Of a DNA stretch of 64,000 bases, positions 26,881-36,123 are shown one piece after another. Below the pieces are notes generated by a model. The model was not told where the DNA came from. It worked only from the letters and a program-made list of their open reading frames with translations, and did no database searches. This stretch comes from Pontibacter anaerobius (GTDB taxonomy: Bacteria > Bacteroidota > Bacteroidia > Cytophagales > Hymenobacteraceae), in the NCBI RefSeq assembly GCF_026241195.1, contig NZ_JAPFQO010000002.1, positions 469,491 through 533,490 of the forward strand. Direction: 5' to 3'. The position numbers were made by a program, and so were the translations under genes. Position 1 is the stretch's first letter; every line of letters begins with the position of its first letter.

Positions 26881-28326
26881 ATGAAAAAAAATATTTTGGT
26901 CGCAAGTATAGGTATTATCCTGATGCTGTTCAATTCCTGCTCTACCAATCCGGTTACGGGTAAAAAAGACCTCGTACTGATGTCTGAGGAACAGGAAATT
27001 GCACTAGGTGCGCAGACAGACCCGGCAGTAATAGCGCAATTCGGACTATACGATGATAAGTCACTGCAACAGTTTATTCAGCAAAAAGGCCAGGCTATGG
27101 CCGCTGTCTCGCATCGCCCGGACCTCAAGTATGAGTTTAAGATCGTAGACTCCCCGGTAATAAATGCCTTTGCGCTACCTGGCGGCTACGTTTACTTTAC
27201 GCGTGGCATAATGGCGCATTTCAATAACGAGGCGCAGTTTGCAGGTGTACTCGGCCATGAAATAGGCCACATCACGGCACGCCATTCGGTACAACAGCAG
27301 TCTAAGGCCACGCTGGCACAGCTCGGGCTAATTGCCGGTATGGTAATATCGCCAGAGTTTGCGCAGTTCGGCGATGTAGCCTCACAAGGTCTAGGCTTGC
27401 TTTTCTTAAAGTTCGGACGTGACGACGAGCGGGAGTCGGATGAGCTCGGCGTAGAATATTCTACTAAAATCGGTTATGACGCAGCTGAGATGGCCGATTT
27501 CTTCCTGACGCTACAGCGGCAGCAGGCAGCAAACGGTGCTGCTATCCCAGACTTCCTCTCAACACACCCTAACCCGGGCGATCGCTATACCACTGTGCAT
27601 GAACTGGCAGCGCAATGGAAGAAAAAGGAAAACCTGACAACTGCCCAGGTAGAGCGCAACAGTTACCTGAAACGTATTGACGGAATGGTATATGGCGAAG
27701 ACCCTCGGCAAGGCTTTGTAGAAAACAGCGTATTTTACCATCCGGAGCTAAAGTTCAGGTTCCCGATACCCACTGACTGGGGTTATATGAACTCCCCGCA
27801 GGTGTTCCAAATGGCACCAAAAGACGGTAAAGCAATGATGAACCTGATGCTGGTACCCGGCGAAACACTGGAGGAAGCAGCGCAGAAGCTAATGCAGGGT
27901 TATAACCTACAGCCAGTTGAGTCTAAGAGTGTAACTGTAAATGGCCTGCCCGCACTTGCCATTGTTGCCGACCAGCAACAGCAACAACAGCAGCAGCAGG
28001 TCATCCGGACACTGACGTACCTGATCCGTTACAATGGTAATAACTATAGCCTCATGGGCATCACGACTGCGGATAACTTTAACAGCTATTTCCAGACCTT
28101 CAGTAATACCATGCAAAATTTTGCGGAGCTTACTGAGGCGGATAAACTGAGTCGAAAACCAGAGCGTATTAATGTTGAAACGGTGCAACAGACGGCAACG
28201 CTGGCACAGATCTTCCAAAAGTATAATGTACCGAGTGACCGCAGGGATGAGCTAGCTATACTAAACGGAATGGAACTGACAGATCGGGTTGAAAGCGGCA
28301 CAATGATCAAACTTATATCCAAATAA
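26881..28326 (+). CDS. M48 family metalloprotease lipoprotein with C-terminal LysM-like domain
   Basis: A 481-residue envelope protease. The lipobox FNSC gives Cys20 as lipid anchor. The zinc motif is HEIGH at 126-130, with the third ligand in the ERESDELG segment. The order of parts, M48 peptidase then a region of about 200 residues and a LysM-like end (ATLAQIFQKYNVPSDRR, then GTMIKLIS), resembles periplasmic quality-control proteases such as BepA and LoiP. A run of eight glutamines near residue 365 sits in the linker. The protein probably acts on misfolded outer-membrane proteins; that is family inference. Confidence 0.9.
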   Translation: MKKNILVASIGIILMLFNSCSTNPVTGKKDLVLMSEEQEIALGAQTDPAVIAQFGLYDDKSLQQFIQQKGQAMAAVSHRPDLKYEFKIVDSPVINAFALPGGYVYFTRGIMAHFNNEAQFAGVLGHEIGHITARHSVQQQSKATLAQLGLIAGMVISPEFAQFGDVASQGLGLLFLKFGRDDERESDELGVEYSTKIGYDAAEMADFFLTLQRQQAANGAAIPDFLSTHPNPGDRYTTVHELAAQWKKKENLTTAQVERNSYLKRIDGMVYGEDPRQGFVENSVFYHPELKFRFPIPTDWGYMNSPQVFQMAPKDGKAMMNLMLVPGETLEEAAQKLMQGYNLQPVESKSVTVNGLPALAIVADQQQQQQQQQVIRTLTYLIRYNGNNYSLMGITTADNFNSYFQTFSNTMQNFAELTEADKLSRKPERINVETVQQTATLAQIFQKYNVPSDRRDELAILNGMELTDRVESGTMIKLISK

Positions 28327-28343
28327 AGTAATAGGTTTATACC

Positions 28344-28377
28344 AGAGCCTCACCTAAACAAAGTGGGGCTCTTTTTT
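28344..28377 (+). terminator. Terminator after the M48 protease gene
   Basis: AGAGCCTCAC (28344-28353) pairs with GTGGGGCTCT (28363-28372, one G-U pair), and the T run extends to 28377. Confidence 0.85.
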
Positions 28378-28550
28378 ATCCCTACCCTGTTTCCTGAATA
28401 GTAATTTTAATTAATCGGCGTCCTTTGCGTTGTGAAAAAGTCATCTAAAAAGTATAACTTTAAACCTGTTTCAGCCGAATATTTTCAAGCTTGTAAAATT
28501 TTTTATACTATCGGAGCGTAAGAGATAGTAGGATATTAACAGTAAGAACC

Positions 28551-29582
28551 TTGCGGAAACTTATACTTACTTTCACCCTTTTTTTAAACGCCTCCCTCCT
28601 TTTTAGCCAGGACTATCCTAAAGTTGTGGCCGAAGACGGAGACGGTATCTACCTGTTGCTTCGCCGCCACGGACTTAACCCAGCTGAACACCTACAGCCT
28701 TTCGTGGAGTTAAACCAAGATCAGTTAGGGCAAGGCAACAGTCTTTTTGCCGGCAAAACCTATCTGTTGCCAACAGCTTCGGCAGGTACAGCGGCTGTAG
28801 CCGAGAAAACTTTAGCTGTTGTACCGGTCCCCTCCTCTCCCACTATTTTCACGGAGCCTCTATTTGGCAAGGGCTATGAGCGCGTAGAGGTAATAGACAG
28901 GCAGCTACAGGGCACGGTATATTACTTGGTGGCCGGACACAGCGGCCCTGATCCGGGAGCTATTGGCAAGTATGGCCCATACCAGTTGAGCGAAGATGAA
29001 TATGCCTATGATGTAACGGTGAGGCTGGCACGCCGCCTGATGGAGCATGGTGCTATAGTGTACATGATCATTAAGGATGAGGATGACGGCATTCGGGATG
29101 AGAACATACTGAAGATGGATACCGATGAGGTAAGTTACTTTGGCAAACCTATACCTTACGACCATAAACAGCGCCTTCGAAACCGGGTGGCTGATATAAA
29201 CCGCCTCTACCTGAAACACAAGGGTGCCCACCAGCGCATGCTTTCTATACACATAGACAGCCGCAGCAAAGGCAAAAACATTGACGTGTTCTTCTATCAC
29301 CATGAGAACAGTGCGCCTGGACTGGCACTGGCAGAGCGAATACACGAGGTGTTTACAAATAAGTATAACCGTTACCAGCCCAACCGTGAGTATTTTGGCA
29401 CAGTAACGCCGCGCAGTAGTTTGTATGTCGTTAAATACAGCCATCCGCCAACAGTTTTCGTGGAGCTTGGCAACATTAAAAACGATAAGGACCAGCGGCG
29501 CTTTGTGATCCCAAACAACAGGCAAGCCCTTGCTAACTGGATCTGCGACGGCATTATGGCAGATTATAAAGCCAGTAAATAA
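28551..29582 (+). CDS. N-acetylmuramoyl-L-alanine amidase (amidase_3)
   Basis: A 343-residue exported enzyme that cleaves the amide bond between MurNAc and the stem peptide of peptidoglycan. The signal peptide is MRKLILTFTLFLNASLLFSQ. The zinc site is visible as VAGHSGPDPGAIG, a conserved Glu region, LSIHIDSRSKG and the catalytic FVELGNIKN. The start is a TTG at 28551, chosen because it begins the signal peptide and no ATG lies in frame nearby. The region at 25-75 may bind the wall but is not a clear LysM. It is cut off by terminators on both sides. Confidence 0.87.
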   Translation: MRKLILTFTLFLNASLLFSQDYPKVVAEDGDGIYLLLRRHGLNPAEHLQPFVELNQDQLGQGNSLFAGKTYLLPTASAGTAAVAEKTLAVVPVPSSPTIFTEPLFGKGYERVEVIDRQLQGTVYYLVAGHSGPDPGAIGKYGPYQLSEDEYAYDVTVRLARRLMEHGAIVYMIIKDEDDGIRDENILKMDTDEVSYFGKPIPYDHKQRLRNRVADINRLYLKHKGAHQRMLSIHIDSRSKGKNIDVFFYHHENSAPGLALAERIHEVFTNKYNRYQPNREYFGTVTPRSSLYVVKYSHPPTVFVELGNIKNDKDQRRFVIPNNRQALANWICDGIMADYKASK

Positions 29583-29599
29583 TCAGGATAAATTTTGGG

Positions 29600-29629
29600 A
29601 AGGAGCTCTAAAAGAAGCTCCTTTTTTTT
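29600..29629 (+). terminator. Terminator after the amidase gene
   Basis: AAGGAGCT (29600-29607) pairs with AGCTCCTT (29616-29623), followed by T residues to 29629. Confidence 0.85.
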
Positions 29630-29839
29630 GTAAGTCATCAGAATATATTATTGATAAATAGGATATTTTAAAGAAATATGGTCTTTGAATAATTGCACCA
29701 AATTTAAATCCAAAACCTAATCAGGAACACGCCGTTTAAGGTGCTGTACAGTTGTACGGCTATGTTGATTTAGCCAGCTATATTACAATAAAGCTATCTA
29801 AACAATGTATTTTTATTATCACTTTAAATTGAACAAGCT

Positions 29840-30250
29840 ATGAAGAAGTTGAATTGGCTATTCCTGATGTTCCTGAGTTTTGCATTTGTTGCCTGCGATG
29901 ATGACGATGACGAAGTTGACCTGGATGTAACTGCTCCAACAATTACCATTTCCTCTCCTACTGACAATGCAGTGTATGCGGCTGGTGATGTAGTAGAGTT
30001 TAGAGCAAATGTTACAGACAACGAAGGCCTGGAGAACATTAAAGTTTGGGTAACCAACCCGGGCGGCACCACCAGCGAAATCGAAGATGACGACATCAAT
30101 GATTTCCTGAATGACAACCGCCAGAAAAACCTGGAACTTGACGTAACATTGCCAGCTGACGCGCCGGTAGGTGCTTATGTCATGACCGTAGAGGCCACCG
30201 ACGAGCAAGGTAACAATGCAGAGGAATCAGTAACTATTACCGTTGAATAA
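29840..30250 (+). CDS. Small Ig-like lipoprotein (DUF4625-like)
   Basis: A 136-residue lipoprotein. The lipobox FVAC is followed at once by five Asp residues, a sorting-like acidic start often seen in surface lipoproteins of Bacteroidota. The rest is one immunoglobulin-like beta-sandwich, with TAPTITISSPTDNAVYAAGD and the terminal EATDEQGNNAEESVTITVE. The role is probably binding or structure at the cell surface; the ligand is unknown. It has its own terminator. Confidence 0.8.
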   Translation: MKKLNWLFLMFLSFAFVACDDDDDEVDLDVTAPTITISSPTDNAVYAAGDVVEFRANVTDNEGLENIKVWVTNPGGTTSEIEDDDINDFLNDNRQKNLELDVTLPADAPVGAYVMTVEATDEQGNNAEESVTITVE

Positions 30251-30282
30251 GCGAGTCTCACCTTAATTTCATTATAAATAAG

Positions 30283-30311
30283 AAAAAGCCCTGCATCTTG
30301 TGGGGCTTTTT
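30283..30311 (+). terminator. Terminator after the Ig-like lipoprotein gene
   Basis: AAAAAGCCC (30283-30291) pairs with GGGCTTTTT (30303-30311). The A and T arms could also serve the converging gene at 30340. Confidence 0.85.
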
Positions 30312-30339
30312 CATTTACACACCTTTTCAGTGCCTGATT

Positions 30340-31608
30340 TTACGGTACCTCATACTTTAGCATGTATCGTTCGAGGTTCGGCTTATACTTACGCTTGCGC
30401 TGCAGTTCGTGCTTATGTACGGCTTTCCCTAGTTTAGCTAGAAAAGGAAGCGCCACGGTTTCATACTGGTAATCGTCGCTGTTAAAGACCATGTCTTCAT
30501 TGGCAAGTATAACCGCTGAAAGCAGAAACTCCACCTGATTCTCAAAATCCACGACGTAGGCATTATCAATCATATACCCGTAGGCATTCCCCACTTTGTT
30601 AAAGATGCGGATATGCTCCGGCATCTTCTTTTCAGAATCTCCGAAAAGCAAAAACTTCACGTAACTGTCGTAATACTCGGTGGAGTCATACTTGGGATAG
30701 TCGCTCTCGCGGGGTAGCATGCTCATGTAGCGGTACAGAAAAGTATAATCCTCCTCCGTTAGGTTAAAGCGGCGTTTCGGGTCTACGGCATCCGGCAGCA
30801 CCAAGGATTGCAGAATACCATGCAGGCTAGGCAACGAAATGTAGTTTTTATCTGAGAAATCCATCGGCTTTTTAATAAGCTTGCCATTGCTGTAATAGCC
30901 TTTGCCCAGGCTGGTAGTGCTTAGCTTATTGGGGTAGGTATGCGGATTATACAGCAATGGCTGCTCATAAAGCACTTCTCCCTCCGGCGTATAGAATGTT
31001 ACCGGGTTGGTGTAGCGGGCTCGTTCCTCCCCATCCAGAACAGACAGGCGGTGCAGTAAGCGCACTTCTTTATATCCCTTGTCGTGTAGTGTTTTGTTGA
31101 GTCGCTTCTGCCCAACAAACTCATACAACCGGTTAAAAGCATCGTTATCGCTTACCAAAAATATCTTCCGGATATAGTGTGCCACAGAAGGCAGGTTGTT
31201 CGCCGCAGTGGTGTCCGCTGTTACGCGGGATTGTTGCGCGTATGCACTGTCTATGCGGAGAGAAGTGTACTTGTTTAGCCCTTCAATATCCAGGTCATTC
31301 AACTTTTCCAGGGCAGCGGCAGCGGCGGCTAGCTTTACGGTACTGGCGGGATAGAAATAGCGCGTCGTATCAAGCCCCAAAGTATAAGTTTTAAAGCTTG
31401 CCCGGTTTTCCTCGTCACGGTCTATCTGGGTGTAGATAATCTGCAAATGGTATTTCTCTGGCTTACGCAGCACTGCGTTTAACAGTGAGTCGTCTTGCTT
31501 CCGAAGAAGTCGCTCCAGCATTTTCTTGTCTTTACGTGACTGAGCTTGTGCGGCAAAAGTGGCAGGCAAAAACAGTAGCAGCAGGGCGATAATTGTTTTT
31601 GACATCAT
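30340..31608 (-). CDS. Serine hydrolase with class A beta-lactamase-like fold
   Basis: A 422-residue exported protein (signal peptide ending AAQAQ). It carries the three signatures of penicillin-interacting serine hydrolases: the SxxK motif in YPASTVKL, an SDN triad in FLVSDNDAFN, and KVG in NKVGNAYG at the place of the usual KTG. The length is well above that of class A beta-lactamases (about 290), and the extra sequence lies mainly between SDN and KVG. Activity on beta-lactams is possible but unproven; a peptidase or esterase role is equally likely. Confidence 0.8.
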   Translation of the reverse strand: MMSKTIIALLLLFLPATFAAQAQSRKDKKMLERLLRKQDDSLLNAVLRKPEKYHLQIIYTQIDRDEENRASFKTYTLGLDTTRYFYPASTVKLAAAAAALEKLNDLDIEGLNKYTSLRIDSAYAQQSRVTADTTAANNLPSVAHYIRKIFLVSDNDAFNRLYEFVGQKRLNKTLHDKGYKEVRLLHRLSVLDGEERARYTNPVTFYTPEGEVLYEQPLLYNPHTYPNKLSTTSLGKGYYSNGKLIKKPMDFSDKNYISLPSLHGILQSLVLPDAVDPKRRFNLTEEDYTFLYRYMSMLPRESDYPKYDSTEYYDSYVKFLLFGDSEKKMPEHIRIFNKVGNAYGYMIDNAYVVDFENQVEFLLSAVILANEDMVFNSDDYQYETVALPFLAKLGKAVHKHELQRKRKYKPNLERYMLKYEVP

Positions 31609-31927
31609 GTTTCTTTGATTGAGAGAGCTAATATAGTATAAAAGAACTACTTATATCCCTATTCTTCTTTGCACTGAAAGCTAAAGTATAAATTGTGCAA
31701 CTGGCGCGTTAGTTTTTAGAGGCTTAGCAAACCTATGTTTAGCCCTTAGCACGAGTAGCTGCAGAGCTTGTCCTAACAGCGCACTTCCCTGATTGGGCAT
31801 CATACTATAGCATCACATAGCTTCATCATATACAATAACTATTTAATTACCAGTTCGTTAAAACAAATACCAGTATTGTTTGCACCTGGTCCTAATCTTA
31901 TCTACACCTATATATTTTTAAGAAGCT
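31609..31927. other. 319-base gap between divergent genes
   Basis: This is the shared upstream region of the serine hydrolase (minus) and the beta-barrel protein (plus). It contains one AAGTATA copy at about 31684 and AT-rich DNA close to the beta-barrel gene. I see no clear promoter, repeat or open frame. Confidence 0.6.
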
Positions 31928-32527
31928 ATGAAAAGAACACTACTACTATCTGCATTATTGGCCTTTTTCGGATTTTCCGCTGCAGCACAGGTGGAAGAAG
32001 AAATCAGGGAGCGGGGGCCACAAACCACAGCCCCAGTTTCTGCTGACGCTGTGCGGCAAGGCAACTGGATCATCGGTGCTTCGATCGGTGACATAGGTTT
32101 TAACTTTGACTCTGACTTTTTCACGCTGAATGTTAACCCGCGCGCCGGCTACTTTGTGAGCGACAATGCAGCCTTAGGTGCCGAGGTGCAGTTGGGGCTG
32201 GATATTTATGATGGAGGCGAAACATTCCGCTATGGCCTGACGCCTTTTGCGCGCTATTACTTTCCGGAGGGTGCTGCCCCTACCCACCGCTGGTTTGGCG
32301 AGGTGGTGGCCGGTATTGCCGGCAGCTCAGAGGAAGATAGCGAAGGCGATTCGGTTTTCTCAGGCATCTTTGGCCTTAGAGCCGGCTATGCCCACTTTGT
32401 GGCCCAGAACGTAGCCCTGGAAGGTATTCTAGGCTATACCCGCAGTAGCGCCGATATTTCGGTTGGCAGTGGCTCTTCGGGGCTTAACCTGGCTGTTGGC
32501 TTGCAGGTATACTTGCCAGGCAGGTAA
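31928..32527 (+). CDS. Outer-membrane beta-barrel protein
   Basis: A 199-residue protein with a signal peptide (MKRTLLLSALLAFFGFSAAAQ). The mature part alternates hydrophobic and polar residues in strands, with turns such as VSDNAALGAEVQLG and VAQNVALEGILGY, and it ends in an aromatic-containing strand LAVGLQVYLPGR, all typical of an eight-stranded porin-like barrel. The predicted location is the outer membrane. No ligand can be inferred. Confidence 0.8.
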   Translation: MKRTLLLSALLAFFGFSAAAQVEEEIRERGPQTTAPVSADAVRQGNWIIGASIGDIGFNFDSDFFTLNVNPRAGYFVSDNAALGAEVQLGLDIYDGGETFRYGLTPFARYYFPEGAAPTHRWFGEVVAGIAGSSEEDSEGDSVFSGIFGLRAGYAHFVAQNVALEGILGYTRSSADISVGSGSSGLNLAVGLQVYLPGR

Positions 32528-32596
32528 TTTACGGTTAAACATAGCAAAAGGAAGACACGCCAGTACATCGGCTCTCGCTTTATAGTTTTAGTAGAC

Positions 32597-33859
32597 CTAC
32601 TTCAGTATGGCTTTGGCTACCTTACAATCGCCATCAATAGCATGTGTATACCTTAAACCGAGCAGTTTAGCCACTATAGCGTATACTTGTACATTGGTAA
32701 AAGAGGCCAGTTTAACACCTTCCTTAATGTCCGGGCCCCAGGCGTAGAAGGTCGCGTGCATGTCTTTAACTACGGTAGGGTCATAGCCGTGGGCACCCGG
32801 AGAAGGTTTACGGCTTGAGAAATGGAAAACCTTTGGCGCATCTGTCAGCAGCAGTATATCTCCCACGCGGTTATACGCATCGTCTTTTTTACCGTAATGC
32901 AGGCGGTTGGGCAGTTTGCCTTTTGTGTATACCTGGTAGGCTCCGTTGGCCTCTCTCTTTAGCTTTTTGTAGGTTGGTTTGATTGCGCTTTTATCTTTAG
33001 CGTGCAGCTCCACCACCATGCCGCCACCCGACACCAAAAAGTCGGCCGTGTCTATAGCAGCGGGCAGCGGCAGTGTGTTTTCCTGGTCTATCTGCGTCAT
33101 ACCGTGATCCGACACAAAAATGTAGTTTACCGGTAGCCCTGTGGTAGCTACGGCTTCAGTCAGTTGCTTCATTCTGTCGTCCAGTTTCTTTACCGCCTGT
33201 GCAGTTTCCGGGGTGTCGGGGCCGAACCGATGTCCGGCGTGGTCTACCTCCGGCAGGTAAAACGTGATCAGGTGTGGCCGCTTTTCTTCCGGAAGGTTTA
33301 ACCAGTTAACCACTGTCTGCACACGTATATCGAACGGAACCTCTTCGCTATACTTATACCAGTAGGTAGGGCGCGTGTTTTGCACCGGAGCTTCAGAGCC
33401 TACCCAGTAGTAACTAGCCGACAGCAATTGGTTTTGCTCTGCCAGCACCCACAGGGGCACACCGCCATACCAGCTGCCATCTTCTACCTTCTCTCTGTTC
33501 CGCATAGAGTAGTGCTCCTTTCGTTGCGGGTCATAAAAGTAGTTATTGATGAGGCCGTGGCTGGCCGGGTACATGCCTGTAACTAATGTATAATGGTTCG
33601 GGAAAGTCTTGGAAGGGAACGAGGGCAGCATCGACTCTGCCTGTACTCCCTGGGCTCTTAGTGCCTGCAGATTTGCGGCGTCATACTTATCGGCATAGTC
33701 ATACCGGAACCCATCCACAGAAATCATGATAACGTATGGCTTCTGTATCTGCTCCGGACTGTTGCGGCGTCCAGGCTCCACATGCTGCGCAGAGTCTACC
33801 TGCGCCCATGCCGGGGCGGCCAACAGCAGAGCAAGTATAAATATCTTCAAGCGTTTCAT
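32597..33859 (-). CDS. Ectonucleotide pyrophosphatase/phosphodiesterase family protein
   Basis: A 420-residue exported enzyme of the alkaline phosphatase superfamily (signal peptide ending PAWAQ). The two-metal site is recognisable: ISVDGFRYDY, the nucleophile threonine in FPSKTFPNHYTLVTG, EVDHAGHRFGPDTPE, VSDHGMTQ and the His of HGYDPTV. The NPP group hydrolyses phosphodiester or pyrophosphate bonds of nucleotides or lipids. The protein is likely periplasmic; the exact substrate is open. Confidence 0.88.
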   Translation of the reverse strand: MKRLKIFILALLLAAPAWAQVDSAQHVEPGRRNSPEQIQKPYVIMISVDGFRYDYADKYDAANLQALRAQGVQAESMLPSFPSKTFPNHYTLVTGMYPASHGLINNYFYDPQRKEHYSMRNREKVEDGSWYGGVPLWVLAEQNQLLSASYYWVGSEAPVQNTRPTYWYKYSEEVPFDIRVQTVVNWLNLPEEKRPHLITFYLPEVDHAGHRFGPDTPETAQAVKKLDDRMKQLTEAVATTGLPVNYIFVSDHGMTQIDQENTLPLPAAIDTADFLVSGGGMVVELHAKDKSAIKPTYKKLKREANGAYQVYTKGKLPNRLHYGKKDDAYNRVGDILLLTDAPKVFHFSSRKPSPGAHGYDPTVVKDMHATFYAWGPDIKEGVKLASFTNVQVYAIVAKLLGLRYTHAIDGDCKVAKAILK

Positions 33860-34050
33860 ATCGCTAAGTTAAGCCGAACAGCTGAAACAAAGTATAAGCG
33901 TGAGTTAATTTAAGGTTAAGCTGCTGCTCCCGTTTTTGCAAAGTATAAACAAAAATTTCCGGCATTTTCTGGTAAAGTGATGGATATCAACTTTTATGAT
34001 AGCACTTCGTTTTAAATTGAGGCCGTAAAACATCTTCCATCCCAAAAACT

Positions 34051-35427
34051 ATGATTCCAGAACCATCTCCAGTGCAACTGCAGTTTTTAGGTGGTGCCGG
34101 CACTGTAACCGGCTCCAAAATATTAGTCCGTACGGAGCGTCACCAGGTACTTATCGACTGTGGCCTGTTCCAGGGCCTGAAGCAGCTGCGCCTGCTTAAC
34201 TGGCAAAAACTACCAATAGACCTGGAGCAACTGGATGCCATTATACTTACCCACGGCCACCTGGACCACTGCGGCTACCTGCCCGTGCTGGTTAAAGACG
34301 GCTACGATGGTCCTGTCTACTCCACGCTTCCAACACGCGATGTGACAGAAATCATTCTCCGCGACAGCGCCCGCATTCAGGAAGAGGATGCCTTACAGGC
34401 CAACGAAGGGGGCTACTCCAAACACCACCCGGCCCAGCCACTCTATACCGAGGCCGATGTGGACCTGACCATGCCGCTTTTTGAGACACATGAAGATGGG
34501 GAGTGGGTGATCATCAACGAGGATTTTAAATTCTGTTTCCGAAGAAGCGGGCATATACTGGGGTCTGCTTTTGTCGAGCTCAGGTGCCAGGGGCGAAAGT
34601 TTGTGTTTTCAGGTGACCTTGGCCGCAGACGCCCGCTGTTAATGGAGCCACCCGTATTCGCAAAAGAGGCCGAATACCTAGTATTAGAATCCACTTACGG
34701 AGACCGCCTGCACAGTGAGTTGTCGCCTTACGAGGAGCTGGCTGAAGTGGTAAACCATACATATGAGAAAGGGGGCATACTTATAATCCCTAGTTTTGCG
34801 GTGGAGCGCGCGCAGGAACTGTTGCTGCTGCTCAACACCCTGCGCCAGGAGAAGAGCATCCCTCCCATCCCGATATTCCTGGATACGCCCATGGGCATTG
34901 ACGTAACCTCCCTTTACCTGCACCACCGCAACTGGCACAGCCTAACCAACGAGGAGTGCGAAACCATGATGCGCGATGTGCATGTCATCCGGGAGTTTGA
35001 GCAGACCTTGCGGGTACTTGATAAAAAGGGTCCTAAAATAATTATTGCCGGAAGCGGCATGGTAACTGGCGGGCGCGTGCTATACTACCTGGCAAAGCTG
35101 CTGGATAACAGCGTAAACACCGTGTTGCTAGTAGGTTTTCAAGCGCCGGGTACACGGGGCAACCTGCTCCGCACTGGCGCCAGCGAGCTAAAGATACATG
35201 GGGAGTACTATAAAGTGCAGGCAGAGATTAGGCAGATTGGCTCCCTATCAGCCCACGGCGACCAGGATGACCTGATGTGGTGGCTAAGACACCTAAAAGC
35301 GGCACCTTCGCAAGTGTTTCTGAACCACGGAGAGGCCCAGGCCAGCGAGGCGCTACGACTGAAAATTACAGATGAATTGGGCTGGCCGGTTACTATTGCG
35401 CAGATGGGGGTTTCGTATGAGGTATAA
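34051..35427 (+). CDS. Beta-CASP metallo-beta-lactamase ribonuclease
   Basis: A 458-residue protein of the MBL/beta-CASP/RMMBL class (CPSF73/YSH1-like). The zinc ligands are in LTHGHLDHCGYLP, SGHILGSAFVE, SGDLGRRRPL and, after the CASP domain, FLNHGEAQAS. The CASP motifs are IPSFAVERAQELL and IIAGSGMVTGGRVLYYL, and GSLSAHGDQDDL lies in the RMMBL part. Such enzymes are RNA endo- or exonucleases in the cytoplasm; the RNA target is unknown. Confidence 0.9.
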   Translation: MIPEPSPVQLQFLGGAGTVTGSKILVRTERHQVLIDCGLFQGLKQLRLLNWQKLPIDLEQLDAIILTHGHLDHCGYLPVLVKDGYDGPVYSTLPTRDVTEIILRDSARIQEEDALQANEGGYSKHHPAQPLYTEADVDLTMPLFETHEDGEWVIINEDFKFCFRRSGHILGSAFVELRCQGRKFVFSGDLGRRRPLLMEPPVFAKEAEYLVLESTYGDRLHSELSPYEELAEVVNHTYEKGGILIIPSFAVERAQELLLLLNTLRQEKSIPPIPIFLDTPMGIDVTSLYLHHRNWHSLTNEECETMMRDVHVIREFEQTLRVLDKKGPKIIIAGSGMVTGGRVLYYLAKLLDNSVNTVLLVGFQAPGTRGNLLRTGASELKIHGEYYKVQAEIRQIGSLSAHGDQDDLMWWLRHLKAAPSQVFLNHGEAQASEALRLKITDELGWPVTIAQMGVSYEV

Positions 35428-36123
35428 GTTCTAAACTGCATAAGTCATACATTATGCTTTCACCTCTGGACCTTATCGCGCAAGTATTTATACTTATGTC
35501 CTTTTATCTTATTGCGTTTGTAACGCAACTGGCTCGGAGAGCCATATTTTATACTTTGGCTATACTTTATACTTTGCAATTTATTCTACCGCTGTTCCGG
35601 ACATCCCTGTCCGGAACCTCTCTGCCGCGGACTTCCTAGTCCGCATATTTGTACTTTCATAGCCTCGGCTTTCTTCAACTGGACACAAGCTATCCTATTC
35701 TGCTACTGTTCATCCGCAGTCTTACAAGTGGCTTGTTGCATTTCTGGCTTTGGTTCCCTCCAGCCCGGGAGGGCTCGTCTTCCCGCATCGCGCTGTGTTC
35801 CCTCCTGCGCCAGGGCGCTGCCGCTAAGGCGGCACTGGATCTCACAAGGCGCTCAACGGAAAGACTGGGATCAGTTTTCAATAGCCACGGCCTTCGCTAT
35901 GCAACAAGGATAGTTCCCCTCCTCGGAGCGGCTAGGGGTAGGTTCATACTTTAGCTTTTGACATCCATTCCCAACTATGAAACTTATACTTTAACATTAG
36001 TAGTCACAAATTCCCCGCCGTAGACAAGGAGGGGCTGGGTTGGCTGATACACGCCACTGCAAGCCTCCTTCCTGCCCCTCGGCGGCGGCACTTATTTGCG
36101 GAAGATTTGCACCAGCCACTCGC
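35428..36123. other. 696-base intergenic region rich in palindromes and motif copies
   Basis: No credible gene is present; the short open frames here have no start context or recognisable sequence. The region begins with four TATACTT copies between about 35488 and 35575, then two hairpins (35594-35644). The remaining 450 bases are GC-rich and include CCCCTCCTCGGAGCGGCTAG-type sequence near 35918 and a related CCCGCC...GGAGGGGCTGGG stretch near 36013, which look like remnants of intergenic repeats. Confidence 0.6.
35594..35644. repeat. Two adjacent short palindromes sharing the core GGACNTCC..GTCC
   Basis: GTTCCGGACA (35594-35603) pairs with TGTCCGGAAC (35608-35617) around TCCC, and GCGGACT (35627-35633) pairs with AGTCCGC (35638-35644) around TCCT. 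Both have a four-base pyrimidine loop and a GGAC/GTCC stem, so they look like members of one REP-like family. Confidence 0.65.

Noticed and set aside
35454..35954. Two short plus-strand open frames in the gap
   Set aside because: No family resemblance, one overlaps the TATACTT cluster and palindromes, and composition is that of repeats rather than genes.
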